Source of the DNA: an uncultured Pelagibacteraceae bacterium
Lineage (GTDB): Bacteria > Pseudomonadota > Alphaproteobacteria > Pelagibacterales > Pelagibacteraceae
Direction of reading: 5' to 3'
NCBI GenBank assembly: GCA_902624885.1
Contig: CACNZU010000004.1
Location: 1 to 64,000 of the forward strand
Length of the DNA: 64,000 bases
Below, piece by piece: positions 27,105-35,957 of this stretch. Below the pieces are notes generated by a model. That model saw only the letters and a program-made list of their open reading frames with translations. It had not been told where the DNA came from and made no database searches. Numbering within the stretch: position 1 is the first letter of the stretch; every line of letters starts with the position of its first letter. The translations under genes were made by a program, and so were the position numbers.

Positions 27105-28780
27105 CAATTATAAAAATTTTTATTTAAGTTTTTTTCAAATTTTATGAAGTAACTATTTAATAACTTTTTATTCAAATGATTTTTCCTAGGTTTAGCTTTT
27201 AAGTATAATTGAATATTTTTGATTAAACTTGTGCTATCAAAACAGGTTTTAACAAATTTCTTATTTGAATTCATAAGTGGATTTAACATAATTTCTGAAT
27301 TATTTCCTACAAGAATAATATTTTTGTTTAATATTTGAGCCTCTATGGTTGCTGTGGTGCCTCCACCCACAACAATTGCTGCATTTAAAATTTCTTTATA
27401 AATAGATTGATCTGAAATGAAAATATTTTTTGCTTTTTTAATAAAAGGGCTAATTTTTGAATTAGGGTGAGCTTTAAGTCTTATTTCCAATTTTTTATGA
27501 TTAATTTTATAATAGATCTCTTGAATAATTTTATAAATAAATTCAGACTCTTCTTGATTAGCACTTAAAATAAAAAGAATTATATTTTTATTGATAAATT
27601 TTTTATTTATTTTTGGTCTTAAATTAAAAATTTGTTGATTTCTCGAAGAAGGAACAATTTTATAGTTAGTAAGTTTTTTATTTTTTTTAAATTTTTTCAA
27701 TATATTTTTATTTAATAGAAGAATTTCATCTGGAATACATTTTAACTTTTTTTCTAGTTCTGTGGGATAGTAATAATGAATATTCTCAAAATCATTTATA
27801 AATCCCATATGACCTTTAATTTTCGAACTTTCAAAAAATTGGTTTTTACCCATTGAGACTCCCTTGTCTATTATTTGATTCTCGTACCAGTCTAAAATAA
27901 AATTAACATTTGTTCTATTGTTTCTTAATCGTCTTAAGAAATTATAATTTAAATTAGAAAGAAAGGTTGAGTAATTGAAATATGAGTAAAAATTGTAAGA
28001 CTTAACAATACTTGTAATTTCATAATTTTTAAAATTAATCGGTTTATTCTTTATTTTTCCTAATGACGGAATTAAAAAAATTGACTCGATATAATCACTT
28101 AGTTCTAGAAAATCTAAAGGGTGTATAAATTTAATTTTCTCATTTTTAATATTTTCTAAATTACTTCTAATTTTTAAAATTGATAGATTAATTGGGAAAA
28201 AGTAACTATCTCTTTTGAGAGACTTGGGAAACTTAAGGTAAGCTTCTTTATTATATCTCTCAATAAAATTATTTTTAGATACAAGGTTTTTTGAAAAAAA
28301 TGTTTCAACAAGAATTATCTTTTTATCTTGAAAGTTTTTTTTTCTTTGATTACTTTTTGAAAAAAGCATCAAGCAAGAACAAATTATCAATTTAGAGAAG
28401 TTTAAAATTATTCCGAGGTATTGTAATAAATTTCTTTTGAAAGCAACTGATAATTTTAATTTAACAACTAAATTTGGAAACCTTTTTTTTATGATTTTTT
28501 TTAATAAAAAACTATTTACTATAATTTTTTGTATTTTTTTTTTTTTTACTAAATAATCAATTAAAGTTAAAAAGTTTATATCAGAAAATAACTTTGATTG
28601 AACAAAATCTCTACTAAATATTGGAGTCATGATCCATTTTTTATTCTCACTCGTTGATGAAAAAAATTTTTCTAATAACTTAACAAATTCTTTTTTATTT
28701 GCTTTGTTTAAGCGATTAAGTAATTTAGTTTGACTAGAACTAAGTTTATCCTGATTTAAGATTTTATGGTATTTCTCCAT
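27104..28780 (-). CDS. Putative surface-carbohydrate biosynthesis transferase (GT-B-like C-terminus)
   Basis: 558 residues, Lys/Asn/Phe-rich. The N-terminal half is unrecognised. In the C-terminal half WYENQIIDKG, ILFILSANQEES, RLKAHPNSK and VVGGGTTATIEAQILN recall the GT-B fold of capsule and O-antigen transferases related to CDP-glycerol glycerophosphotransferases and to the surface carbohydrate families first named in Leptospira. The exact family is not certain without a profile search. It overlaps kdsB by 3 bases and lies 12 bases from the HAD gene. Confidence 0.55.
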   Translation of the reverse strand: MEKYHKILNQDKLSSSQTKLLNRLNKANKKEFVKLLEKFFSSTSENKKWIMTPIFSRDFVQSKLFSDINFLTLIDYLVKKKKIQKIIVNSFLLKKIIKKRFPNLVVKLKLSVAFKRNLLQYLGIILNFSKLIICSCLMLFSKSNQRKKNFQDKKIILVETFFSKNLVSKNNFIERYNKEAYLKFPKSLKRDSYFFPINLSILKIRSNLENIKNEKIKFIHPLDFLELSDYIESIFLIPSLGKIKNKPINFKNYEITSIVKSYNFYSYFNYSTFLSNLNYNFLRRLRNNRTNVNFILDWYENQIIDKGVSMGKNQFFESSKIKGHMGFINDFENIHYYYPTELEKKLKCIPDEILLLNKNILKKFKKNKKLTNYKIVPSSRNQQIFNLRPKINKKFINKNIILFILSANQEESEFIYKIIQEIYYKINHKKLEIRLKAHPNSKISPFIKKAKNIFISDQSIYKEILNAAIVVGGGTTATIEAQILNKNIILVGNNSEIMLNPLMNSNKKFVKTCFDSTSLIKNIQLYLKAKPRKNHLNKKLLNSYFIKFEKNLNKNFYN

Positions 28781-28792
28781 CCTAATAGAGTA

Positions 28793-29407
28793 TTAAATGA
28801 AATTTAAGATTTTTTTAAAATTATCAACTTTGGTTACTTTTTTTTGATTAATTTTTCCATATCCATATTTGCAAAAAATAAATTTTATTTTACAATTTTT
28901 TGAAAAATTTAAATCAATTAATGTGTCACCGATGTAATAACAGCAGTCTTTTTTGTGATGAGTTTTTTTTAATAGATTATTAAGTAAAAAAGGATCAGGT
29001 TTCCCTTTTTTACCATTAATTGGACATTGGATATAATCAAATTTTAATTTCAACCTTCTTAAGATTCTAATAGTTCTTGACCTTTCTTTTGAGGTAAGCA
29101 CGGCCAATTTATAATTTTTATTTTTTTTAAGATAAAGAATTGTCTCTTTTACATTCGGATATGTTTTTATAAGATTAAAATTCTTAATTGACTCTTCTCT
29201 AAAAATTTTTTTAGCTTTTTTAAAATATTTTTCGTTAATTTGAAGTTTTTTTAAAATATTTTCAAAAGGCATACCAATCTTTTCGAAATATTTTTTAAAA
29301 CTTATCTTTATATTGAGATTTTTTTTTACAGCGTTCCAAGAAACTCTCATATTCTCTCTTGAATCTATAATGACTCCGTCTAAGTCAAAAATTACTAATC
29401 TTTTCAT
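28793..29407 (-). CDS. HAD-superfamily phosphatase
   Basis: 204 residues. VIFDLDGVIIDS supplies nucleophile Asp8 and Asp10 (motif I), AVLTSK the Ser/Thr of motif II, GKPDPFLL the Lys of motif III, and YYIGDTLIDL the acidic motif IV. A helical cap lies between motifs I and II, as in phosphoglycolate phosphatase-like subfamily IA. In this cluster it may dephosphorylate a sugar phosphate, for example a 9-phosphate nonulosonate or Kdo-8-phosphate intermediate; this is inference. Confidence 0.85.
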   Translation of the reverse strand: MKRLVIFDLDGVIIDSRENMRVSWNAVKKNLNIKISFKKYFEKIGMPFENILKKLQINEKYFKKAKKIFREESIKNFNLIKTYPNVKETILYLKKNKNYKLAVLTSKERSRTIRILRRLKLKFDYIQCPINGKKGKPDPFLLNNLLKKTHHKKDCCYYIGDTLIDLNFSKNCKIKFIFCKYGYGKINQKKVTKVDNFKKILNFI

Positions 29408-29412
29408 TTAGA

Positions 29413-30714
29413 TTAAAGATGGAAAAAGTTTAAGCTCTCGTTAAAATCTTTATTGAATTTATTAGGATATCTTTTCCAAGATAGTATGCAAGCGCCCCCA
29501 CAATTATTGATATGAAGCTTTCTTTGTAAAATACACCTAAATAAATTTTCCGATGTTTTTAAAATTAGTAAATTTTTTTTAGAAATATTTTCACCATTTA
29601 TTTTTTTTAATTCATTTTTTGAGGGATTTACTAAGTATTTTTCTTTAGACGATAAATTGATAAATAATTTCCAATTATCAAAATATTTAATTTTAAAATT
29701 ATATTTTTTTAATCTAAAAATATAATTTTTAAAACTTTGATCCATAAGGTCAGATAGTTTAGATTTAAAATCAGCTTTTGGTATAATTACTTTAACGTTT
29801 TGTCTTAATCTTGTTCTGCTTTTTTTGGATGAAGAAATTTGTTCATGAAAAATTTTTCCATCATAGTACAAAATATCATCTTCATATAAAGGAATACATC
29901 TTATTTTTGAGATTTTCTCGATTCTCTCAGAGTAAAGATCTTTTTCCATAAATTCACCAGAGTGTAAAATACTAAATTCTTTTTTTCTTACATTTAAAGA
30001 AAAGTCGGAAGAATGAGGTATTATAACTTCTGGCTTAATTTTTTTAAAAAATTTTAGTAAAGCTTTCTCCCTGTTTAAACATCTTTTTTTTGTTATAGTT
30101 TTTTTCTGTTTAATTGAAAGATTGTCATAACAAAGAGGATAATCATCAATACCGTTATAAGGAAAAAAACATGAGGTAATTTTTAAGTTACCAAAGTTTT
30201 TTTGGTAGATATTGTAATTATATGGAGTGTTGTCTGTTAAAATTAAATGATTTTTTTTGTCATTTTGAGTTTGTACTATCAAACTTGCATCGATACCAGG
30301 AGGATTGTCTTTTTTATAGTGTCTAATTTTTTCTTGACCGTCTTGATTAAGTGCAGGCACTACACCAAATTTATATTCACTTGAAACTTTGTAAAGTTTT
30401 CCAAATTTAAGATAATTAAAATTTTTAAAACCTTCTGCCCTTAATCGTTTTTCAATAATTCTATTATAAATTAAATCTGGTATAAAAAATTTAACATTTT
30501 TGTTAAAAACCTTTATCGTCTCTATATCCCAATGATCTGGGTGTATATGAGAAATAAAACAATACTTTATCTTTTTTAATTTTTTTCTAGAATATTTTGG
30601 GTCTGGATAAGGACTCCAGGCTGAGTAATAAACATCTCCATAAATCCATGGATCAATTATAAGATTGTCATTGATAATTGTTGTTGCATTAGTGATAACT
30701 TTAAAGTTATTCAT
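29413..30714 (-). CDS. Metallo-beta-lactamase-fold protein resembling the CMP-Neu5Ac hydroxylase (CMAH) catalytic half
   Basis: 433 residues. The N-terminus enters the MBL fold directly: IIDPWIYGDVYYSAW, then SHIHPDHWD with His56, His58, Asp60 and His61 as metal ligands, ILTDNTPYN and later IIPHSSDF. The order DPW, SHxHxDH and the Arg-rich helix before 'KIKPEVIIPHSSDF' resembles the MBL part of CMAH, but no N-terminal Rieske [2Fe-2S] domain precedes it. A Cys-Gly-Gly segment (NNCGGACILSWKRYP) lies at the C-terminus. Role unknown; a tailoring step on a CMP-activated sugar is possible. Confidence 0.6.
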   Translation of the reverse strand: MNNFKVITNATTIINDNLIIDPWIYGDVYYSAWSPYPDPKYSRKKLKKIKYCFISHIHPDHWDIETIKVFNKNVKFFIPDLIYNRIIEKRLRAEGFKNFNYLKFGKLYKVSSEYKFGVVPALNQDGQEKIRHYKKDNPPGIDASLIVQTQNDKKNHLILTDNTPYNYNIYQKNFGNLKITSCFFPYNGIDDYPLCYDNLSIKQKKTITKKRCLNREKALLKFFKKIKPEVIIPHSSDFSLNVRKKEFSILHSGEFMEKDLYSERIEKISKIRCIPLYEDDILYYDGKIFHEQISSSKKSRTRLRQNVKVIIPKADFKSKLSDLMDQSFKNYIFRLKKYNFKIKYFDNWKLFINLSSKEKYLVNPSKNELKKINGENISKKNLLILKTSENLFRCILQRKLHINNCGGACILSWKRYPNKFNKDFNESLNFFHL

Positions 30715-30719
30715 AATTT

Positions 30720-31418
30720 TTATAATTCAAAAATTTTTTTATAGTATTTATTTTTTTCTTTTTCAAAAAATTTTGTAAATTTTTTTGAAAATTTTTCAAT
30801 TCTAACAAGTTTTTTATATCTTCTAAACATTTTCTGATTCCCGTCCCATAGCTTTCCTCTTATTTTTTTTAAATGTCTATAGTCTTTTACGTGACATGCA
30901 ATAGATACAGAGTCGCTCTCATTATCATGCTTATAAAATCTTTTGCTATGCAGGCCCTCTAGCTTATATCCCGCTAATTCCATTTGGTTTTGCCATTTTT
31001 CAAGTTCTATGTGCTGGCCCGCTGATATAATCCTCATGTTCATATTTTCGAAAGCATGCTCAGTCATAAATGAGATTGATTCTAGTGAAGACAAGGGTGA
31101 AGAAGTTTTGCTTTTTTTTAGATCTCTTACTATGGCTAATTCACATGTTTTTTTTTTATTGTTAATGTTTGATAATGAAACAACGCCAACATAATTTTTT
31201 GATTTTTTATCCTGAATTATTAATACAATTCGATTTTTAATTGATAAGAAAAAATTTAATTGATCGTTTTGAGTATTAATTTTTTCTCCTTGATCAAGAT
31301 ATTTGGTATTTTTTGGGTCATTAAACCAATCAAACCAATCTGATTCTAAAGCAAATTTTTCATCGGGTTCACATAAGTTTATATTCTCCCCTGATATAAA
31401 GATTTTGAGATCAGTCAT
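30720..31418 (-). CDS. GNAT-family N-acetyltransferase
   Basis: About 232 residues from the ATG at 31418 (MTDLKIF); four upstream codons form an alternative start. The RimJ/RimL-like pattern is visible: WFNDPKNTKYLDQG, YVGVVSLSNIN, CELAIVRDLKK, then AFENMNMRIISAG and KLEGLHSKRFYK. The C-terminal ~50 residues are basic. It may acetylate an amino sugar of the glycan (compare PseH/LegH). It overlaps the upstream methyltransferase gene by 8 bases. Confidence 0.75.
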   Translation of the reverse strand: MTDLKIFISGENINLCEPDEKFALESDWFDWFNDPKNTKYLDQGEKINTQNDQLNFFLSIKNRIVLIIQDKKSKNYVGVVSLSNINNKKKTCELAIVRDLKKSKTSSPLSSLESISFMTEHAFENMNMRIISAGQHIELEKWQNQMELAGYKLEGLHSKRFYKHDNESDSVSIACHVKDYRHLKKIRGKLWDGNQKMFRRYKKLVRIEKFSKKFTKFFEKEKNKYYKKIFEL

Positions 31419-32511
31419 TTTTCTTTTCACCTATAAACTCATAAACAGGAGGATGAACTTTTTTTGAAAAAAAAATTGGTAAACCAAATAAATAAAATCT
31501 ATGGGTATAATCCCATTTATATAATTCAGAAATATTAAAATAAATTTTTTTAAAATTGCTAAGTTTCAGATCTAAAATATCAATTGGTTTTTCATTTTCA
31601 TCAACTGCTGGCCTGCTAAAACGATTCATTAGAAACAAAAATTTTGTAGTTTTGTAAACATCACTTTCAGTATATTTATTGAACCAAAATCTGTTCATTT
31701 CATTAAAAGATGCAATATTAATTGTTAAATCTACGATATTTTTTTCCAGTTTAGATACCCAGAAACAAGGCAGTAAAATAAAATCGTTTTTTTCTACAAA
31801 ATGTTTATCTATTTTTTTTAAATTTTTTAAATCTTCAAAAGTAGCAATTTTAGATGAAGGATATTCTTTCTTAAGAAAATAATTTGCTGTAGATAAAGCT
31901 TCAGGAAAATCGATTAATATAAATTTAAGTTTTTCATTATTCTTTTTTAGTAAATATGATAAAGCACCATAGTTGCTTCCAATATCCATTATTACTTTAA
32001 TTTTCTTTTCGTTTAAGAATTTTTTGTACAAACTCAAGAGCCAAATATGCCTTATCCATCTATGAGTAAATTTAACATTATTTTTTGAGTACAATTCTGG
32101 ATTCCCAGTTATGGGTGAAGAATTTGTTTTTAATAATTCTAAAAGGTCTTTAGATTTTAAGAAATCATAGAAATCTTCTAACATGCAAATCTTGGGATGA
32201 TATTTTCTAATCTTTTTTGGTAATAATAAAAAAAAATTGTAAAATATCTTTTTAAAACCATTCATATCTCCTGGGACATCAGTAATAAAGTAATTTTTTT
32301 TTCTAAAACTTTTTAATACGTCGAAATTATTATTCATATCTTTCAGGATATTTGTTGACCAAGTACTCCAAATTTCAGTTTTATTTATTACTCTAATAGA
32401 ACTAAACTTCGAATTTCTAATATCCTCCTGATAATCCTTGTGGTTATTAAAATAATCAGACTGATTATTAAGTTCTTTAATAATTTTTTTTTCTAATTCG
32501 TTCTGAATCAC
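31411..32511 (-). CDS. Putative sugar O-methyltransferase (NanM-type family)
   Basis: 366 residues. VIMDIGSNYGALSYLLKK is the SAM-binding motif I, followed by ILIDFPEALSTANYFL, LPCFWVSKLE and NIASFNEMNRFWFNKY, an order typical of the putative sugar O-methyltransferases found in surface glycan clusters (TIGR04371-like). RFSRP and RFYLFGLPIFF near the C-terminus also fit. Substrate unknown. It is packed with the GNAT gene and 13 bases from the CmoA-like gene. Confidence 0.65.
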   Translation of the reverse strand: MIQNELEKKIIKELNNQSDYFNNHKDYQEDIRNSKFSSIRVINKTEIWSTWSTNILKDMNNNFDVLKSFRKKNYFITDVPGDMNGFKKIFYNFFLLLPKKIRKYHPKICMLEDFYDFLKSKDLLELLKTNSSPITGNPELYSKNNVKFTHRWIRHIWLLSLYKKFLNEKKIKVIMDIGSNYGALSYLLKKNNEKLKFILIDFPEALSTANYFLKKEYPSSKIATFEDLKNLKKIDKHFVEKNDFILLPCFWVSKLEKNIVDLTINIASFNEMNRFWFNKYTESDVYKTTKFLFLMNRFSRPAVDENEKPIDILDLKLSNFKKIYFNISELYKWDYTHRFYLFGLPIFFSKKVHPPVYEFIGEKKND

Positions 32512-32524
32512 TTGATTTAATTAA

Positions 32525-33244
32525 TTATTTTATTGCCAAAAATCCTTCAAAGCATAGATGCTTCATAACTGTTAAAATATCTTTAAAACCAGCTCTTTTT
32601 AATAAATCAAGATTTCCTTTTGTTGAGAAAGGTTCTAGCACTCCTTTTAAGCTCCTTGACTTACTAATTATATCTTCAGGAGTATATAAATTTTTAAGTT
32701 TAAACTCATTGTACACAAGTGAGATAATGTCCTGAAATCTTGCATCTGGTGCACGAACTTTTTCAAATAATAGTAAAGCACCTCCCCAATTTAGAGAATT
32801 GTAAATTTTATTTATTAAAATTTGTCTAGACCTGGGATTAACAAATTGTACGGTGTAATAGGCAATAATTAAATCAGATTTTTTTAATTTTTGCTTTAAA
32901 AGATCATTGTTATAAATTTTACAATTTTTAATTTTTTTTGCTCTTGCTTTTTTTACCATTGGAGTTTCTACATCTACTCCAAAAAATTTAACATTTTTTT
33001 TAAATGAGTTTCTATTAGAAAGTTTTTTTAATAATGTTCCGGTTGAGCAGCCTAAATCATAACAATTGCTATTTTTTTTAAGAAAAAAATCACTTAATTC
33101 ACATATTATTTCGTGACCTTCATTATAAAAAGGGACTGATTTAGAAACATGCTTTTCGAAGTTTTTAGCTACTTTTTTGTCAAATACCCAACCTGCATTT
33201 GAAACCTTTATTCCATCCCCTGCTGATTTTTTTTTTATTTTCAT
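32525..33244 (-). CDS. CmoA-like SAM-dependent methyltransferase
   Basis: 239 residues. GWVFDKKVAKNFEKHVSKSVPFY, CYDLGCSTGTLLKKL, FGVDVETPMV, IIAYYTVQFVNPRSRQ and LLLFEKVR follow the layout of CmoA, which makes carboxy-SAM for tRNA wobble modification. No CmoB partner is nearby and the context is sugar modification, so the gene may be a paralogue working on a glycan. It starts 1 base after the upstream transferase gene. Confidence 0.75.
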   Translation of the reverse strand: MKIKKKSAGDGIKVSNAGWVFDKKVAKNFEKHVSKSVPFYNEGHEIICELSDFFLKKNSNCYDLGCSTGTLLKKLSNRNSFKKNVKFFGVDVETPMVKKARAKKIKNCKIYNNDLLKQKLKKSDLIIAYYTVQFVNPRSRQILINKIYNSLNWGGALLLFEKVRAPDARFQDIISLVYNEFKLKNLYTPEDIISKSRSLKGVLEPFSTKGNLDLLKRAGFKDILTVMKHLCFEGFLAIK

Positions 33245-33245
33245 A

Positions 33246-34925
33246 TTACTTTAAAAAAAATTTTAACCATGTACTAAACGTATTTTTACCACTTAAAGCA
33301 AATTCATCACAGAATAATTTAATAGCTTTTTGAGTTTTTTTGGAAAACCACCATTCTATAGAGTTATTATCAATTTTTTTGGCTGCTTCTAATGGGTCAT
33401 AAAAAACGACACCTGCTTTGTGTAGTTCATTAAATAATTTTTTTGCTTTATTGGTTGAGTCCCAACAATTCTTCTCACAAATTAAAATTGTTGGCAAATT
33501 CATAGATAGTGATTTAAAGAAGAAAGTTGAATAATTGTTCATTATTACCAATTTAATATCTTTAATATGTTTCTCAGGTTTTTTATTTATAAAATTAATC
33601 TCTTTAAATTTATTTTTAAAATATTCTTTTTCAGAAAAATGTCCGTAAGGAGAATCTTTATAAAATATGTTTCTACGAATATCTTTTCTCAGATTTTTTA
33701 ATAGTATAAAAGAATTGCAAATTCGTTTTCTGCTCTCATTAAATGATCTCATCTTTAAATATTTAGGTTGAACAAATAAGTTTGAAGTTGATACAAATAA
33801 GATCTTGTTTTTAAATTTCAATTCTTCACGCTTAACTTTGTATCTTAATTGAGGAGATGGAAGAGGTTGAAATTTTACATTATAATTTTGGTGTGAAGAT
33901 TGTCCCCAACTTATAAATTTATCATACAAGTATTCATGTCCATGATGAATTGATACACTAGCATCTCCGTAAGCACTACCATGCTGAACTGAAATGATTT
34001 TACCACCTAATTCCCTAAATAATAATAACCTAAATTTCTCTTTATCATCTAACAAAGAAGATCCTGATCCCAAAAAAACTTTATTTTTGCAGCTTGTAAG
34101 AAAAAAAAATTTTTTCTTATAAATATTTAAAAAGGACATAGGCATAAATTGTTTTACCATACCAAAAATTTCTTTATCTGATATAGGCGGTGTAATGTTG
34201 CTTGGTTTGATGAGTGTTTTAAATGTATTTAATTTATTATATTTAAGCTTTGGTCTAATAAAAACTAATATAAAAGATAAAAAGACCCTTTCAATTATAC
34301 TGAAACCATATACTAAACTTATTCTCGAAATAATAATTTTTGATAAAAAAGATTTTATTTTAGAAAAAAAATTATTTTTTTTGTTTATTAAGAAATTATC
34401 ATTAGCTGTTTTTTTTTTTAAAATTTTCCATTTATTTGGTTTATTTTTTAATATAAATAAAAAAACGAAGTTAGAAAAGAAATCAGAATTTTTATATGTT
34501 TTGGCCAGGTAATCTGCTGTGTCGTAAAAAGTAAAATCTTTTATTTGTTTGTTAATTACTAACTCAATTTTTTTATTTGCTAAATTATTAATATAGAGGT
34601 TACTTAATCTTTTAGAATAATGTACTAAATGAATAAAGTCTAAGAGCCAGTAACCAATATAATTTTCAAAAAAATTTATTGAAAACTTAGAATTATTCTT
34701 TTTTTTTAAAAATAAAGCAGTTTTCTTCAATATTCTTTGATATTGCTCTTCGCAACATTTAAAAGCTTTGATTTGATCAATTTTATCTTCAAAATAAAAT
34801 TTAGAAATTTTATTTTTAAGTAAGTCTTCAATAGAGATTTTATTTTTAAAACACCAAGGCCCTAATGCTATTTCATTTTTAGGGTCAAACCTTTTAGATA
34901 TTTGGTCAATTACTAATTTTTTCAC
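33246..34925 (-). CDS. Putative LIC12162-type surface polysaccharide transferase
   Basis: 559 residues. The N-terminus contains IALGPWCF, which resembles the LGEWC opening of the LIC12162 transferase family; later SVQHGSAYGD, FISWGQSS and an ILFVSTSN segment, and MNNYSTFFFKSLSMNLPTIL near the C-terminus give a GT-B-like donor domain. Such proteins occur in O-antigen loci of Leptospira and Campylobacter-type organisms. Reaction unknown. It lies between pseB (10-base gap) and the CmoA-like gene. Confidence 0.6.
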   Translation of the reverse strand: MKKLVIDQISKRFDPKNEIALGPWCFKNKISIEDLLKNKISKFYFEDKIDQIKAFKCCEEQYQRILKKTALFLKKKNNSKFSINFFENYIGYWLLDFIHLVHYSKRLSNLYINNLANKKIELVINKQIKDFTFYDTADYLAKTYKNSDFFSNFVFLFILKNKPNKWKILKKKTANDNFLINKKNNFFSKIKSFLSKIIISRISLVYGFSIIERVFLSFILVFIRPKLKYNKLNTFKTLIKPSNITPPISDKEIFGMVKQFMPMSFLNIYKKKFFFLTSCKNKVFLGSGSSLLDDKEKFRLLLFRELGGKIISVQHGSAYGDASVSIHHGHEYLYDKFISWGQSSHQNYNVKFQPLPSPQLRYKVKREELKFKNKILFVSTSNLFVQPKYLKMRSFNESRKRICNSFILLKNLRKDIRRNIFYKDSPYGHFSEKEYFKNKFKEINFINKKPEKHIKDIKLVIMNNYSTFFFKSLSMNLPTILICEKNCWDSTNKAKKLFNELHKAGVVFYDPLEAAKKIDNNSIEWWFSKKTQKAIKLFCDEFALSGKNTFSTWLKFFLK

Positions 34926-34935
34926 TTGACGAATT

Positions 34936-35937
34936 TTAAAAATTTTGTGAAAATTTTTTTATAATCTTCTTTAAATTATCAACTGATAAATATTGGTTGT
35001 TATCAAGACTATTATAATTAAAGTTATCCGGGCAGTACTTGCCGCCAGGGAATTTTTTAAAATATTTTTTTTTATCCCAATGTAAATAAGCTGAATTTGG
35101 TGCTACAACAAAATGGTTTTTAAAACTAATTGTATTCAATGACTCAGATTTAGATATCATTTCTTCATGTAGTTTTTCACCAGGTCTAATTCCAATAATC
35201 TTAAATTTTGGATTTTTCGATATTGCCTTTGCCAAATCGATAATTTTAAATGATGGAATTTTAGGAACAAACAATTCCCCTCCCAACATTTTATTTAGGC
35301 AAAATATGACAAAATTCACACTCTCTTCTAAAGTAATGTTAAATCTGGTCATTCTTTTATCGGTAATAGGAAATAAATTATTTTTTTTACATTTTAAAAA
35401 GAAAGGTAATATTGAACCTTCACTTCCCAAAACATTTCCGTATCTTACTACTGAGAACTTAATGTCTTTTTTTCCTTTATAATTATTTGCTGCTATGAAT
35501 AGCTTATCGGAAGTAAGCTTAGTTGCTCCATACAAGTTTACCGGTGATGATGCTTTATCAGTGCTTAATGCAATAACTTTTTTCACTTTATTAGAGAGAG
35601 CAGCTTCAATTACATTTTGTGCACCTAAAATATTTGTCTTTATTACTTCAAGAGGATTATACTCTCCTTGAGGAACATGTTTCATTGCAGCAGCATGTAT
35701 CACTATGTCAACATCTGTCATTGCAAAACTTAGTCTACTCAAATCTCTTACATCTCCAATTAAGAATCTTAAATTTTCGTGTTTTTCCCAGACTTTTTGT
35801 AATTTAAAATGTTTCTGCTCGTCTCTACTAAAAATTATTACTTTATTTGGATTATGTTTTTTCAATATAAAATTAACAAAATTTTTACCAAATGAACCTG
35901 TGCCGCCTGTAATTAATATATTTTTTTTATTAAGCAT
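34936..35937 (-). CDS. pseB: UDP-GlcNAc 4,6-dehydratase (inverting), PseB
   Basis: 333 residues. ILITGGTGSFGKNFV binds NADP; IFSRDEQKHF, VIHAAAMKHVP, ALSTDKASSPVNLYGATK (catalytic Asp, Lys and Tyr) and RYGNVLGSEGS are the PseB signature. It makes the 4-keto-6-deoxy-AltNAc precursor of pseudaminic acid by C5 inversion. The rest of the pathway is spread out: PseC at 51344, PseF at 54696, PseG at 55611 and PseI at 61097. Its C-terminus has PGEKLHEEMIS, also family-typical. Confidence 0.93.
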   Translation of the reverse strand: MLNKKNILITGGTGSFGKNFVNFILKKHNPNKVIIFSRDEQKHFKLQKVWEKHENLRFLIGDVRDLSRLSFAMTDVDIVIHAAAMKHVPQGEYNPLEVIKTNILGAQNVIEAALSNKVKKVIALSTDKASSPVNLYGATKLTSDKLFIAANNYKGKKDIKFSVVRYGNVLGSEGSILPFFLKCKKNNLFPITDKRMTRFNITLEESVNFVIFCLNKMLGGELFVPKIPSFKIIDLAKAISKNPKFKIIGIRPGEKLHEEMISKSESLNTISFKNHFVVAPNSAYLHWDKKKYFKKFPGGKYCPDNFNYNSLDNNQYLSVDNLKKIIKKFSQNF

Positions 35938-35957
35938 TATTATTTAGGTTTTGAATT

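Noticed and set aside
34195-34512. 105-residue plus-strand reading frame inside the LIC12162-like gene
   Set aside because: It is opposite to a long well-supported gene and consists of low-complexity Leu/Phe/Lys sequence typical of antisense frames in AT-rich DNA.
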